From Polaribacter sp. L3A8 (GTDB lineage: Bacteria > Bacteroidota > Bacteroidia > Flavobacteriales > Flavobacteriaceae), in NCBI RefSeq assembly GCF_009796785.1, contig NZ_CP047026.1, forward strand, positions 2,142,501-2,206,500: a stretch of DNA of 64,000 nucleotides. The letters are read 5' to 3'. Position 1 is the stretch's first letter. Every line of letters starts with the position of its first letter. A program made the translations under genes and the position numbers. This document shows, piece after piece, positions 17,688-27,158 of this stretch. Under the pieces are notes generated by a model. The model was not told the DNA's origin, did not search any database, and was given only the letters and a program-made list of their open reading frames with translations.

Positions 17688-19955
17688 TTAAAAAGAAAAT
17701 AGCCAGTTAAGCGTTGGCAAAAAAGGAAACAAATCATCTTTCTTTTCTTTAATTTCTATAAATGAATCATCTGCAGTACCATCTGTACTATAATAAATTT
17801 GAAAAGGATTACTATTATTATACACATTATACAGGGTTAAATTTAATTTTGATTTCCATTTCCCTTTATCTTTAAAAGAATATGTACAAGATAAATCTAA
17901 TCTATGATAACTAGGAAATCGAGATGCATTTTTAGACTCAAAATTAAGTACAGGTCTTTCATTTATAATTCTTATATCTCTAGGTCTTGTATAGTTTTGT
18001 CCACTCGTAAACAAAAATAAAGCTCCAAATTCAAACTTATTATTTAACCTATAATGCATAATCGTATTTATGTTTATTGGCCTATCGAAAGTTGTAGGAA
18101 AATAATTCCCTTGATTAATATCTTTAAATTTGGCTAAAGTTTTAGATAAAGTAAATGATGTTTGAGCTGTAAAGTTATTTATTTTTTTATTTAGACTAAC
18201 TTCAAACCCATAAGAATTAAATTTACCAACAAGTATATCACTATAAATATCATTTGAAAATAAATTATTTACAGAACCATTTCTAAACTCGGTATAATTA
18301 GAAACGTTTTTAAAATAAACAGCACTATTTAATTGTAGTCCGTTTACTTCGTAAGAATACCCTAAACTAAATTGATTTACTACCTGTGGTTTTATGTTTT
18401 TAGTACTTACCACAAAAAAATCTGCTGGTAAACTAAAATTTACAGAAGCTTGGTGTACAAACTGACTTAACCTTTGGTAGCTTAATTTAAAAGCTTGATT
18501 TTCGCTATACTCATATTTTAAACTCGCCCTTGGCTCAACACTAAAAAAGGTTTCTTTACCAACTAAATCATTTTTATATGTAAAAAAAGAAGTAAATCTC
18601 AATCCTGTTTTTGCTTTTAATTTTGATGTTACAGAAAACGCCAAATCTCCATAAAAGCTAACATCATCATATCTATATTTTTCTTGATTTAAAATTTCTA
18701 AAGGAGAATTATCTATATTCGCTTTTACATCCTTAGGTAATATATTGTTTTTATTATATGCTGTTCCTATTTTCAATAAATACGATGGTTTATCTAATAA
18801 AAAATAATGTTTTAAACTAAATACATTAAATGTACTTTCTGCGCTATAATCAAAAGGAAAATCATTGTCTCCAAAAGAAAACTTATAAAAACTATTAGAT
18901 ACTGTGGTTTGAGATCTTAGACTAGATGAAAACTGATGTTTAAAAGTTGTTCCAAATAAAGAATTTCCCCATTTTAATTTTCTATTTCTCCCTTTGGTTT
19001 GATCTCTAAAATTATCACTTGTTATATAAAATGTAGTTTCTATCTCACTTTTTTTTGATAATTGAAAACTATGCTTTGCTAAAAAATCATACAAAAAATA
19101 ATTTTTATTTTTACTAAGAATAGATGTATCATCCCCAAAAAAAGGTTTAAAAACTTCTAAATAGGTTCTTCTTCCAGAAATTAATAAACTATGTTTTTTA
19201 TGAACTTTTATATTTCCTGTTAATTTTGTAGACAACAATCCCAAACTACCTTCAAAATGAGTGCTATCTGGTTGTTTTAAAGTTTTAATATCAGTAACTG
19301 ATGATAATCTACCGCCATAACCAGCGTCGAAACCAGCTTTAGAAAACTCTAATGATTGAACAAAATCTGAATTTATGGTAGAAAACAAACCACCTAAGTG
19401 GGATGTATTATGCAGATAAATATTATCTAACAAGGTTAAATTCATACTTCCATTACCTCCTCTCACTAAAAATCCAGATTGACCTTCGGCTGCTTGCTGA
19501 ACACCTGGAGTGTATTGTATTAATTTAATTACATCTTTCTCCCCTAATATAAAAGGAAGCATTTCTATATCTTTTTTAGAAAAGTAAATTTGATCTGGTA
19601 CTATTTTATTTAATTGACTGCTAGAGAAACTTCTTATTACTATTTCCTTTAACACGCTAACCTTTGGAGATAGATAAACTGTGCTCATTACAGAATTAAT
19701 ATTTAATTTTAATGTAGTAAACCCAATTTTAGAAAAAACTAATACGCTTCCTTTTGGTATGTTTTTAAAAGAAAAATCTCCTTTAGTATTAGTGTAAGTA
19801 CCTATATCTGTATTTAAAACTTTAATAGAAACATCACTAATAGGTATATTCTTCTCTATATTAAATACTGTTGAATTAACAATTTCTTGAGCGGATATAT
19901 TATTACTTAAAAGTGTAAAAAAGGATATTAAAAATAATAATTTTGTCTTATTCAT
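17688..19955 (-). CDS. TonB-dependent receptor with carboxypeptidase-like domain
   Basis: Outer-membrane receptor of 755 residues: signal peptide (1-22, ending NISAQ), carboxypeptidase regulatory-like domain (about 24-105), plug domain (about 120-225; VIKLIQYTPGVQQAAEGQSG, FLVRGGNGSMNLTLLDN) and a beta-barrel ending with an aromatic residue (NWLFSF). This subtype with PGVQ and LVRGG and a DUF4249 partner is common in Flavobacteriia. The substrate cannot be inferred. The genes form a two-gene unit transcribed away from the ABC-F gene's terminator. Confidence 0.92.
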   Translation of the reverse strand: MNKTKLLFLISFFTLLSNNISAQEIVNSTVFNIEKNIPISDVSIKVLNTDIGTYTNTKGDFSFKNIPKGSVLVFSKIGFTTLKLNINSVMSTVYLSPKVSVLKEIVIRSFSSSQLNKIVPDQIYFSKKDIEMLPFILGEKDVIKLIQYTPGVQQAAEGQSGFLVRGGNGSMNLTLLDNIYLHNTSHLGGLFSTINSDFVQSLEFSKAGFDAGYGGRLSSVTDIKTLKQPDSTHFEGSLGLLSTKLTGNIKVHKKHSLLISGRRTYLEVFKPFFGDDTSILSKNKNYFLYDFLAKHSFQLSKKSEIETTFYITSDNFRDQTKGRNRKLKWGNSLFGTTFKHQFSSSLRSQTTVSNSFYKFSFGDNDFPFDYSAESTFNVFSLKHYFLLDKPSYLLKIGTAYNKNNILPKDVKANIDNSPLEILNQEKYRYDDVSFYGDLAFSVTSKLKAKTGLRFTSFFTYKNDLVGKETFFSVEPRASLKYEYSENQAFKLSYQRLSQFVHQASVNFSLPADFFVVSTKNIKPQVVNQFSLGYSYEVNGLQLNSAVYFKNVSNYTEFRNGSVNNLFSNDIYSDILVGKFNSYGFEVSLNKKINNFTAQTSFTLSKTLAKFKDINQGNYFPTTFDRPININTIMHYRLNNKFEFGALFLFTSGQNYTRPRDIRIINERPVLNFESKNASRFPSYHRLDLSCTYSFKDKGKWKSKLNLTLYNVYNNSNPFQIYYSTDGTADDSFIEIKEKKDDLFPFLPTLNWLFSF

Positions 19956-20045
19956 ATGCTATTACACCAATAATTATAATAAAGTATCAAGCAAATTTAA
20001 AGACTATTACACGTCTTACAAAGCTATAATTTAGTTTTTTAAGAA

Positions 20046-20147
20046 TACCATGTTAAAACAAAAAATAACCATTTAAAAGCAATTGTTTCTACTGATAATT
20101 TTAAAATTGATTTTATTTTTGAGAGATATAATACCAAATCAATATAA
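20046..20147 (+). pseudogene. Remnant of a paralogous lipoprotein gene (3' end only)
   Basis: Bases 20064-20138 match 15350-15424, the end of the small lipoprotein gene, at 64 of 75 positions without gaps. The encoded residues agree at 20 of 25 (NNHLKAIVS, FKIDFIFERYNTK) and the frame closes at TAA 20145-20147. Many differences are silent, so the copy was a working gene before being lost. No start codon or upstream part is left. Confidence 0.8.
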
Positions 20148-20183
20148 TTAATTCCGTATTTACTATTAAATGTAAAACATAAA

Positions 20184-20218
20184 AAAGCTCCTTATTTAAG
20201 ATTTAAATAAGGAGCTTT
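20184..20218 (-). terminator. Terminator of the ABC-F gene
   Basis: A perfect 15-bp stem (AAAGCTCCTTATTTA at 20184-20198, complement at 20204-20218) with a five-base loop. On the minus strand it is followed by a T-run, and it lies 22 bases past the ABC-F stop. Confidence 0.88.
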
Positions 20219-20240
20219 CATTTCTTTGATAAACTTAAGA

Positions 20241-22157
20241 CTAAAAATTAGAAACTTCTGCTTCTATTTTTTCCCAGTTTTCCATTACTGTATCTAATTT
20301 AGCTTTTTTAGCTTTGTATTTTTCAAAGAAATTTGGTCTAGCAGAAACTTCATCATAATTCTTAGCTAACTCTAAATCTATTTTTGCAATTTCTTTTTCT
20401 AAATCAGCAATTTCAGTTTCAATATTAGACAATTTGTTCTTTAACTTCTTCAATTGCTTTTCTTGATCTCTAGATAATTGATGAGATTCTTTTTTAGAAG
20501 TATCCTTATCAACTTTTACAACCGTTCTTTTTTCTGCTTCTCTAAGGTTTTCTATTTTATGCTGTTCTAAAAAATAATCTATATCTCCTAAATATTCCTT
20601 AATCTCCTTATCTTTAAACCCATAAACAGTTTCTGTTAACCCTTGTAAGAAATCTCTATCGTGAGACACCACAATTAAGGTTCCATTAAAATTCTTTAAA
20701 GCTTCTTTTAATACGGTTTTAGAGGCAATATCTAAGTGATTTGTTGGCTCATCCATTATTAAAACATTAAATGGCTGTAATAATAATTTACACAATGCCA
20801 ATCTATTTCTTTCCCCTCCAGAAAGTACTTTTGCCTTTTTATCTACAGCATCTCCACCAAACAAGAAAGAACCTAACATATCTCTAACACGCACTCTGTT
20901 TCCGTCTGTGGCAGCATCTTCCATAATTTCCAACACGGTCTTTTCTGGCGGCAATTCTTCAGATTGATTCTGAGCAAAATACCCAACTTCTACATTATGA
21001 CCCAACTTTAAAAATCCTTCAAAAGGAATTTCACCTACCATCATTTTTGCCAACGTAGATTTTCCTTGACCATTTTGACCAACAAAAGCAATTTTACTGT
21101 TTTTTTCTATTAGTAAATCTACATCTTCTAAAACATGCTTATCACCATAGCTTTTACTTAAATCCTTTGCTTCTATAATAATTTTACCCGGTTCTTTAGA
21201 GATTGCAAACTTAACATTCATTGCTTGGTTGTCATCTTGGTCAACCTCTATTAATTCAACTTTATCAAGTTGTTTCATTAAAGATTGCGCCATAGAAGCC
21301 TTACTAGCTTTTGCTTTAAACTTGTTTATTAAGTGTTGCTTTTGTTTTATTTCTTTCTCTTGGTTTTTCTGCGCCTGTAATTGCTTTTCTTTAATTTCTC
21401 CTCTTAATACCAAAAATTCAGAATACGGTTTTTTGTAATCGTAAATCTGACCTAAAGAAATTTCTATAGTTCTATTGGTTACATTATCTAAAAACATTTT
21501 ATCATGCGATACCAATACAATAGCTCCAGAATATCCTTTTAAGAAATTCTCTAACCAAATAATAGATTCAATATCTAAGTGATTGGTAGGCTCATCTAAT
21601 AACAAAATATCATTATTTTGTAAAAGTAATTTTGCCAATTCTATACGCATTCTCCAACCTCCAGAAAAAGTGTCTGTTTTTTTATCAAAATCTTCTCTCT
21701 GAAAACCTAAACCTTGTAAGATTTTTTCGGTATCACCTTGGTAATTGTAACCACCAAGCAACTCATAACGTTCTGTATTATCCGTTAAATCATGAATCAA
21801 TTCTGTATACCCTTCACTTTCATAATCGGTTCTAGTAGCAAGTTGCTCATTAATTTCATCAAGTTTTACCTCAATTTCTTTAATTTCAACAAATGCTTGG
21901 TATGCTTCTTCTAAAATAGTTCTTCCTTCAACAAAATCTATATCTTGTCTTAAAAAACCCATTTTAATATCTTTATCAAAAGCCATGGTACCACCACTTG
22001 TTTCTATATCTTTAGAAAGCACTTTTAAAAGCGTAGATTTCCCTGCTCCATTTTTTCCGATAAGACCAATTCTATCTCCTTTGTTTAATTTGAAAGTAAT
22101 TCCTGAAAATAAATCAGTTCCCATAAAAGAAACTGATAAGTTGTGTACGTTTAGCAT
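20241..22157 (-). CDS. ABC-F family ATPase (Uup/EttA-like)
   Basis: Cytoplasmic protein with two ATP-binding cassettes and no membrane part, 638 residues. Walker A motifs are GKNGAGKST and GQNGQGKST; signatures FSGGWRMR and LSGGERNR; Walker B segments LLLDEPTNHLD and LIMDEPTNHLD. A linker between cassettes (PtIM-type, KEKQLQAQKNQEKEIKQ) and a charged C-terminal coiled coil (about 545-638) fit ABC-F proteins that act on the ribosome. The C-terminal coiled coil favours the Uup-like group. No sign of an antibiotic-resistance role. Confidence 0.93.
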   Translation of the reverse strand: MLNVHNLSVSFMGTDLFSGITFKLNKGDRIGLIGKNGAGKSTLLKVLSKDIETSGGTMAFDKDIKMGFLRQDIDFVEGRTILEEAYQAFVEIKEIEVKLDEINEQLATRTDYESEGYTELIHDLTDNTERYELLGGYNYQGDTEKILQGLGFQREDFDKKTDTFSGGWRMRIELAKLLLQNNDILLLDEPTNHLDIESIIWLENFLKGYSGAIVLVSHDKMFLDNVTNRTIEISLGQIYDYKKPYSEFLVLRGEIKEKQLQAQKNQEKEIKQKQHLINKFKAKASKASMAQSLMKQLDKVELIEVDQDDNQAMNVKFAISKEPGKIIIEAKDLSKSYGDKHVLEDVDLLIEKNSKIAFVGQNGQGKSTLAKMMVGEIPFEGFLKLGHNVEVGYFAQNQSEELPPEKTVLEIMEDAATDGNRVRVRDMLGSFLFGGDAVDKKAKVLSGGERNRLALCKLLLQPFNVLIMDEPTNHLDIASKTVLKEALKNFNGTLIVVSHDRDFLQGLTETVYGFKDKEIKEYLGDIDYFLEQHKIENLREAEKRTVVKVDKDTSKKESHQLSRDQEKQLKKLKNKLSNIETEIADLEKEIAKIDLELAKNYDEVSARPNFFEKYKAKKAKLDTVMENWEKIEAEVSNF

Positions 22158-22197
22158 CTAATGTAATAATTGTTACTTAAAAAAAAGTTTAAAACTC

Positions 22198-22213
22198 TAT
22201 ATTTGCAAAAGTA
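22198..22213. promoter_or_regulatory. Back-to-back divergent promoter -7 boxes
   Basis: TATATTTG (22198-22205) on the plus strand directly abuts the reverse complement of TACTTTTG (22206-22213), giving a -7 box for the DUF983 gene and one for the ABC-F gene. No TTG at ideal spacing is seen for either (the nearest plus-strand one is 25 bases away). Confidence 0.55.
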
Positions 22214-22232
22214 TACAAATTTAAGGTCTATT

Positions 22233-22622
22233 ATGTTGAAAAAGGGTAGCAAGTTATATAGTATTTTTAATGCTAAGTGTCCTAGGTGTCATGAAGGCGA
22301 TTTTTTTGAGTATAAATTTACGTTTAATCCCAATAAAGTTACCAAATTACACGAACATTGCCCAAAATGTAATTTAAAATATATGATGGAACCTTCGTTC
22401 TTTTACGGAGCAATGTACGTAAACTACGGGTTAACAGTTGGTATTTCTATCGTTGCTTTCTTAATTTCTGTACTAATATTTGGCGTTACACTTTTACAAT
22501 CTTTTGCAGCAATAGTTATTGCTTTACTGGTATTAGCACCAATTAATTTGCGCTTATCTAGAATAATATGGATAAATATGTTTGCCCATTATGACGAGAA
22601 ATTCTCTAAAAAAGAAAAATAA
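22233..22622 (+). CDS. DUF983 family membrane protein
   Basis: A 129-residue protein with a zinc-ribbon-like N-terminus (CPRCHEGDFFEY then HCPKCNLKYMMEPSFFYGAMYV), typical of DUF983, and two membrane spans (about 63-82 and 85-105). The start is the ATG at 22233; a TTG at 22170 in frame lies upstream of the -7 box and would not be transcribed from it. Divergent from the ABC-F gene. Biochemical function unknown. Confidence 0.88.
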   Translation: MLKKGSKLYSIFNAKCPRCHEGDFFEYKFTFNPNKVTKLHEHCPKCNLKYMMEPSFFYGAMYVNYGLTVGISIVAFLISVLIFGVTLLQSFAAIVIALLVLAPINLRLSRIIWINMFAHYDEKFSKKEK

Positions 22623-22631
22623 TTTTTTTTT

Positions 22632-22759
22632 GGGCGTTTAAACAGGCTTTCGCTACTCGCTTTTTTTAGTACCAGTTCTCGATACAAATTTGCAAAAAAA
22701 CAAATTCACTCAAACTTACACTAAAAAAGAGCTCAAACAAACCGCTCTATCCTTAACGC
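22632..22759 (+). repeat. Nested palindromic intergenic element (copy B, variant)
   Basis: Starts GGGCGTTTAAAC and ends CCTTAACGC. The arms CTTTTTTTAGT (22660-22670) and ACTAAAAAAG (22720-22729) pair. Inside lies a second element, TTCTCGATACAAATTTG to CAAATTCACTCAAACT (22676-22715). Both follow the layout of short non-coding repeats I recall from other flavobacterial genomes. It separates two convergent genes and may terminate both. Confidence 0.55.
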
Positions 22760-22787
22760 ATATTGCAAACCTAAAAAGGAAGTTATA

Positions 22788-23861
22788 TTAATTAACTTTT
22801 TTAGAATTCTTATCCTTTAAATGTTTAAAACGTACAATATCTATTTCTATATCTAAACTTTCATTATTATATAAATGATTGTAAAGGTTTTTAGCAACCG
22901 TTGGTGCAATCATAACACCACGAGTTCCTAAACCGTTTAAAACAATTAAATTGGCATAATCTGGATGTATACCAACCAAAGGTCTTCTGCCAGAAACAGT
23001 AGGTCTTATACCTGCAGATTGAGATACAATTGTATAAGGAACATTAATTACTTTCTTAAGTTTTTCTACCAACTCTTCTTTACCTTCTTCAGACGGATTA
23101 GAGGTTTTGTCTGTCCAATTAAAAGTAGCGCCTACTTTATAAGTATTGTCTCCTAAAGGCATAACAAAAAGTGTTGACTTTAATAAAAAATCGATATTTA
23201 ATTCTGGTGCATGTATGGTTAATAATTCACCTTTTGCCTCATTAATCGGTAAATAATTAAAATATGGGTTTTGTTTAATTCCGAATCCTTCGCAAAACAC
23301 AATTTTAGAAGCTTCAATATCTTTATAGTTTATAGACTCTTCACCAATAATTAATTCGTCATGTTTAAATTGTTCAAAACGAATATGATTTTCAGATTCT
23401 ATATACGCTCTGTAAGCAGTTATCAATTTTTCTGTATCTATTCTCCCCGTTTCGTTTACATTTCCAAAACTAAAGTCGGCAATAACTCCATTGTAAGAAC
23501 TCTTATCTAATTTAGGATCTAAATAACCTTCTAACTTTGGTTTATCTAAAGCTCCAAACCAGTTATTTTGATCTTCTATAGATTTAAAAGATTTCTTGAT
23601 TACAAATTTTTGATCAATAGTTATGTTTAGTTTTTCTTCTATATGTTTATAAAAAGGAAGTGCAACTTCTAATTGTTCTTTAGCATTCCAAACAGGTGTA
23701 AACCTTTTTAAAATTACCGGATTATAAACGCCACCTGCCACTAATGAAGAAGTTTGAGAATCGTCTTCGAAAACTAAAAATGTTTTTTTAGCGGCAATTA
23801 ATTCTTCTACAAAAGCCAAACCTGCTAATCCTAAACCAACTATTATGTAATCTATTTTCAT
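22788..23861 (-). CDS. FAD-dependent oxidoreductase (DAO family)
   Basis: A 357-residue flavoprotein. The N-terminal Rossmann motif IIVGLGLAGLAFVEEL binds FAD, and the C-terminal segment SAGIRPTVSGRRPLVGIH with LIVLNGLGTRGVMIAP is typical of D-amino-acid-oxidase-type folds. The substrate is unknown; an amino acid or amine is possible. It follows gldN on the same strand, an arrangement seen in other flavobacteria, but a repeat element separates them and co-transcription is uncertain. Confidence 0.88.
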   Translation of the reverse strand: MKIDYIIVGLGLAGLAFVEELIAAKKTFLVFEDDSQTSSLVAGGVYNPVILKRFTPVWNAKEQLEVALPFYKHIEEKLNITIDQKFVIKKSFKSIEDQNNWFGALDKPKLEGYLDPKLDKSSYNGVIADFSFGNVNETGRIDTEKLITAYRAYIESENHIRFEQFKHDELIIGEESINYKDIEASKIVFCEGFGIKQNPYFNYLPINEAKGELLTIHAPELNIDFLLKSTLFVMPLGDNTYKVGATFNWTDKTSNPSEEGKEELVEKLKKVINVPYTIVSQSAGIRPTVSGRRPLVGIHPDYANLIVLNGLGTRGVMIAPTVAKNLYNHLYNNESLDIEIDIVRFKHLKDKNSKKVN

Positions 23862-23909
23862 GGGATAAAAATACGTGAATTTGAATTAATTATTACTGGT
23901 CTTTCTAAA

Positions 23910-23984
23910 ATGTTTAGCCCTGATTGAAACGGCATCCTTTTTACTTTTTCTGTAAAAAGATATAGTGGAAAGCAGGAAATAGCT
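23910..23984 (-). repeat. Intergenic palindromic element (copy C)
   Basis: Read on the minus strand: AGCTATTTCCTGCTTT, TATCTTTTTAC, loop, GTAAAAAGGATGCC, TTCAATCAGGGCTAA. It matches copy D (46820-46894) at 63 of 75 positions without gaps. The inner arms pair as a hairpin. It lies in the 3' region of gldN, in the same orientation as that gene. Any open frame across it is accidental. Confidence 0.85.
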
Positions 23985-24042
23985 ACAAAAAAAAACGTCC
24001 CAAATAATTGGAACGTTTTATATATTAAAAAATATTGAAATT

Positions 24043-24897
24043 TTAGTAATTCCACATATCCATTTCTCTATTTCTAATGTCTTCTTTAATCTTATTTGCT
24101 TCTAATAATTGGAATAAAGAATTACCTCTTACATAATCTGAAATAGATCTGTTACCGTAAATGTTTTCTTCTTTTACAATGGTACTGCTAAATCTTCTTG
24201 CATTTAACATGTGATCGAAAGAAATTGGTTGAGATGCATTCTTTGGATTAAACACTTTTGCTTCGTGTAAAACGTCTCTTGCAGATGGGTAAAAAACCCA
24301 AAATAACTCATACAATTGTTCGTCTTCTATATCTTGAACACCTAAAGTTTGTACATCTTTCCCCATTGGAGCAATAGCAATTAACCTGTATTTTAATTCA
24401 CCTTGACGTTTATCAAAATACCACATTCCTTTAATCATATAGCCTTCTACATCTTGAGACTGCAATCTAATAGTATCGCTATAACCATTTTCTTCTCTAA
24501 TGCTAGACATTCTCGTTTGTATCTCATTTTGAGTAATTTTTGAAGTAAAAAAAGAATCTGAATATGCATCTTCAATTTTACCTTGTTTAATACCTTTAAT
24601 TAAAGTATCAAATAAAGACCTTCTGTTTGGAGAAATATTAGATTTATCTATAGGGAAATAATATGGTAAATTTATTTTTTGATTTAAATCAATAAACTCC
24701 CACACAACTTTAGACCATAATACATCTCTATCGTCTACATATCCATAGGCTAAAGGTGCATCATTATCTGCAGCAATTTGTTGCTCGTTTTTCTTTCCTA
24801 TTTGATCTACTTTTTTAGCATTCAATAAACCTATTTGTGCGTTTATTGAACCACCAATCATCAAACCGAAAAATAATAGTAAACAATTTTTAAACAT
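24043..24897 (-). CDS. gldN: Gliding motility / type IX secretion protein GldN
   Basis: Periplasmic component of the T9SS ring, 284 residues with a signal peptide (about 1-20, SINAQ). Conserved segments include PLAYGYVDDRDVLWSKVVWE, INLPYYFPID and VLHEAKVFNPKNA. GldN works with GldK as an outer-membrane/periplasm ring. The gene ends the gldK-L-M-N series, 17 bases after gldM, and is probably translated from the same mRNA. Confidence 0.95.
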   Translation of the reverse strand: MFKNCLLLFFGLMIGGSINAQIGLLNAKKVDQIGKKNEQQIAADNDAPLAYGYVDDRDVLWSKVVWEFIDLNQKINLPYYFPIDKSNISPNRRSLFDTLIKGIKQGKIEDAYSDSFFTSKITQNEIQTRMSSIREENGYSDTIRLQSQDVEGYMIKGMWYFDKRQGELKYRLIAIAPMGKDVQTLGVQDIEDEQLYELFWVFYPSARDVLHEAKVFNPKNASQPISFDHMLNARRFSSTIVKEENIYGNRSISDYVRGNSLFQLLEANKIKEDIRNREMDMWNY

Positions 24898-24914
24898 ATT
24901 TTATTTTTTAACTT

Positions 24915-26441
24915 CTAGTTTGTTAACTCTATATTAACTGGTAACACTTTTTTAAGATTATACCCATTAGCCGTAGCTTTAATACCATAAATATTAATGA
25001 TATCACCTCTCTTTGCTTTAGACAATTTTTGTTTTGCCGCTGCATTTAAACTAGATCCATTTACAATAATTGTTAATTGACCTGGTACTTTAATTTTAAA
25101 ACTCTGCACTTTAATATTTAAATCGAATTCAAAATCTGGTAATCCTGCAGCAATTGGTGCAGTAGATAAACCAGATTTAGGCATTCTTACAGTTCCGTAT
25201 TGTCCTCTTACAGATCCCATAGCTGCTGGTATGTCTTTAATTCTAAAAGTTGCTTTAGAATTTACTGATTTACCATTACTTAAGGTAGCACTTACGTTAA
25301 TAGTAGCTACATTGCCACCTGCAGGTCTAATGCTATATTTACCTTTACCACCTGTTAATGTACCTCCACTAGCAGAAACTCTTAGGTTATTATCACTTAC
25401 TCCTGGTAATGAAACTGAAATAGGATTGTCTAAACCTCTATACACAACATTCATTTTATCTGCAGAAACAACAGCATCACCTGGTTGTGGAATTACAGAA
25501 TAAGAACTTTCGAAAGGAACTTCTACTACTTCTCCATTTTGTGTAAAAGCAATTTTTCCTTTAATATCATGATTTCCAATATTACCAGACGGCATGTCAA
25601 TAATTACTTGACCCGATTGAATGTTTTTATAATCTTTACCATTTAAAGTTACATTATCCGGAATCATAGTAGCATCATAACGACCTAATACGATTTTACC
25701 TGTAACTTTTTCTCCTGCAAAATATGCGTTTTTATCTAAAGCAACAATTCCTTTATAGTTGTTTAAAGACAACGCTTCTTCCATTTTACCACCTAATAAA
25801 TCTGATACAATATCACTTTCTGTGTTTTTGATATCAGCTTGCATTTGCGTTAAACTTGTTAAAGAAGCTACTAAAGGAAACCCTTTGTATCTATAGTCTA
25901 ACCATTTTATGGTTTTTCCATCTCTATTTTCAACATCATTTGTAGAAAACCTTTTAGATAAAATTGACGCAAACTTACTATCTTTCCCTAAAGCAGCAGT
26001 AACGTCGGTTCTATACCCGTTTATTTTATCTAAAAATTCTTGCCCTTCAGCAGTAAATTTATCACCTTTAAAGAAATGTTCATCTAAAAAAGCTGTTTTA
26101 TCCATAGATTCGTAATCGTCTTTAACCTCTATATCTGCGGTCATTTTAGATTTTAACTCTTCTAAATAAGCATAAAAATTAGCAGAATACCCTTTAATTT
26201 TTATTGCATCTTTATTTAATTCTGCAAATTTTGCAGCTTGTTCTGAAGCTTTGGTAGCCAAATTAGCATACGCTTCATTATTTTTAGCTGTAGTTGAAAT
26301 ATTATTTTCACTCAACTTTTCGTTCATAAAACCGAAAGCAGATAAGACTTCTTTACTCATATTCATTGCTAACATTGCAATAAATACAAGATACATTAAG
26401 TTTATCATTTTCTGTCTTGCGGACATTTTTCCTCCTGCCAT
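24915..26441 (-). CDS. gldM: Gliding motility / type IX secretion motor protein GldM
   Basis: Inner-membrane protein of 508 residues. One membrane span near the N-terminus (about 13-33, MINLMYLVFIAMLAMNMSKE) is followed by a large periplasmic part of four domains. With GldL it forms the proton-driven motor that powers type IX secretion and gliding. Position between gldL and gldN and the N-terminal span identify it beyond doubt. Confidence 0.96.
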   Translation of the reverse strand: MAGGKMSARQKMINLMYLVFIAMLAMNMSKEVLSAFGFMNEKLSENNISTTAKNNEAYANLATKASEQAAKFAELNKDAIKIKGYSANFYAYLEELKSKMTADIEVKDDYESMDKTAFLDEHFFKGDKFTAEGQEFLDKINGYRTDVTAALGKDSKFASILSKRFSTNDVENRDGKTIKWLDYRYKGFPLVASLTSLTQMQADIKNTESDIVSDLLGGKMEEALSLNNYKGIVALDKNAYFAGEKVTGKIVLGRYDATMIPDNVTLNGKDYKNIQSGQVIIDMPSGNIGNHDIKGKIAFTQNGEVVEVPFESSYSVIPQPGDAVVSADKMNVVYRGLDNPISVSLPGVSDNNLRVSASGGTLTGGKGKYSIRPAGGNVATINVSATLSNGKSVNSKATFRIKDIPAAMGSVRGQYGTVRMPKSGLSTAPIAAGLPDFEFDLNIKVQSFKIKVPGQLTIIVNGSSLNAAAKQKLSKAKRGDIINIYGIKATANGYNLKKVLPVNIELTN

Positions 26442-26487
26442 TCTAATTAGTTTTTTTTAAGTTAAATTTATATTAGTAAACTAATTA

Positions 26488-27123
26488 TTATTTAGACATT
26501 GCAGAAAGCATACCTCCATAAACACCGTTTAAAGAAGATAAGTTTTTTGCTAAAGATTCCATTTGCTCTTTTAATTTTTCTGTATTTTCTACAATTGATC
26601 CATTTAAATCAGATTGTTTGGTTGTATTTTCTACTTGTACTTTATATAAGTTATTTAAAGTTTCCATTTGAACAGCTGCCATAGAAACTTGCTCGTTATA
26701 TTTATTTGTTGATGAAATAGATTCTGATGCAGCAGATAAACCTTCTGCAGCTCCCTGAAAGTTTTTCATACTAGTACCTAAGCTAGTCATTAAAGAAGCA
26801 TCTATTTTTGCGTCTTTTAACAAGTCATCTAATTTTTGTGATAACATTCCTTGTGTACCTACTTCTTCTTTTTCGGCTTTAAAACTATCTTCTCCTAACT
26901 CAGGATATACTTTAGACCAGTCAAAATCATCTTCTGGAGTATCAAAAGCAGAAATAGCAAAAACTGCTGCTTCTACCAATAAACCAATTGTTAACATCAT
27001 ACCTCCAGTAATAGGACCTAAAGTCATGTGTTGAATTTTAAATAATGCTCCAACAATTACAACTGCCGCTCCCATTCCGTAAACGAAATTCATTGTTTTT
27101 TTGTAAGATTTTGATTGTGCCAT
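26488..27123 (-). CDS. gldL: Gliding motility / type IX secretion motor protein GldL
   Basis: Inner-membrane partner of GldM, 211 residues. Two membrane spans (about 12-28 and 36-57) including the conserved acidic residue of the second span (GLLVEAAVFAISAF), followed by a cytoplasmic helical region. GldL and GldM form a 5:2 motor in characterised species. It lies 35 bases after gldK. Confidence 0.96.
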   Translation of the reverse strand: MAQSKSYKKTMNFVYGMGAAVVIVGALFKIQHMTLGPITGGMMLTIGLLVEAAVFAISAFDTPEDDFDWSKVYPELGEDSFKAEKEEVGTQGMLSQKLDDLLKDAKIDASLMTSLGTSMKNFQGAAEGLSAASESISSTNKYNEQVSMAAVQMETLNNLYKVQVENTTKQSDLNGSIVENTEKLKEQMESLAKNLSSLNGVYGGMLSAMSK

Positions 27124-27158
27124 AGTGTATTTTTTTTCTTTTTTTTGTTATTTTTTAA

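Noticed and set aside
22170..22232. TTG start for the DUF983 gene, adding 21 residues
   Set aside because: It lies upstream of the -7 box TATATTTG and the added residues lack family support.
23858..24055. Open frame of 65 codons on the minus strand between gldN and the FAD oxidoreductase
   Set aside because: It runs across the palindromic element copy C and overlaps the start of the oxidoreductase; no family resemblance.
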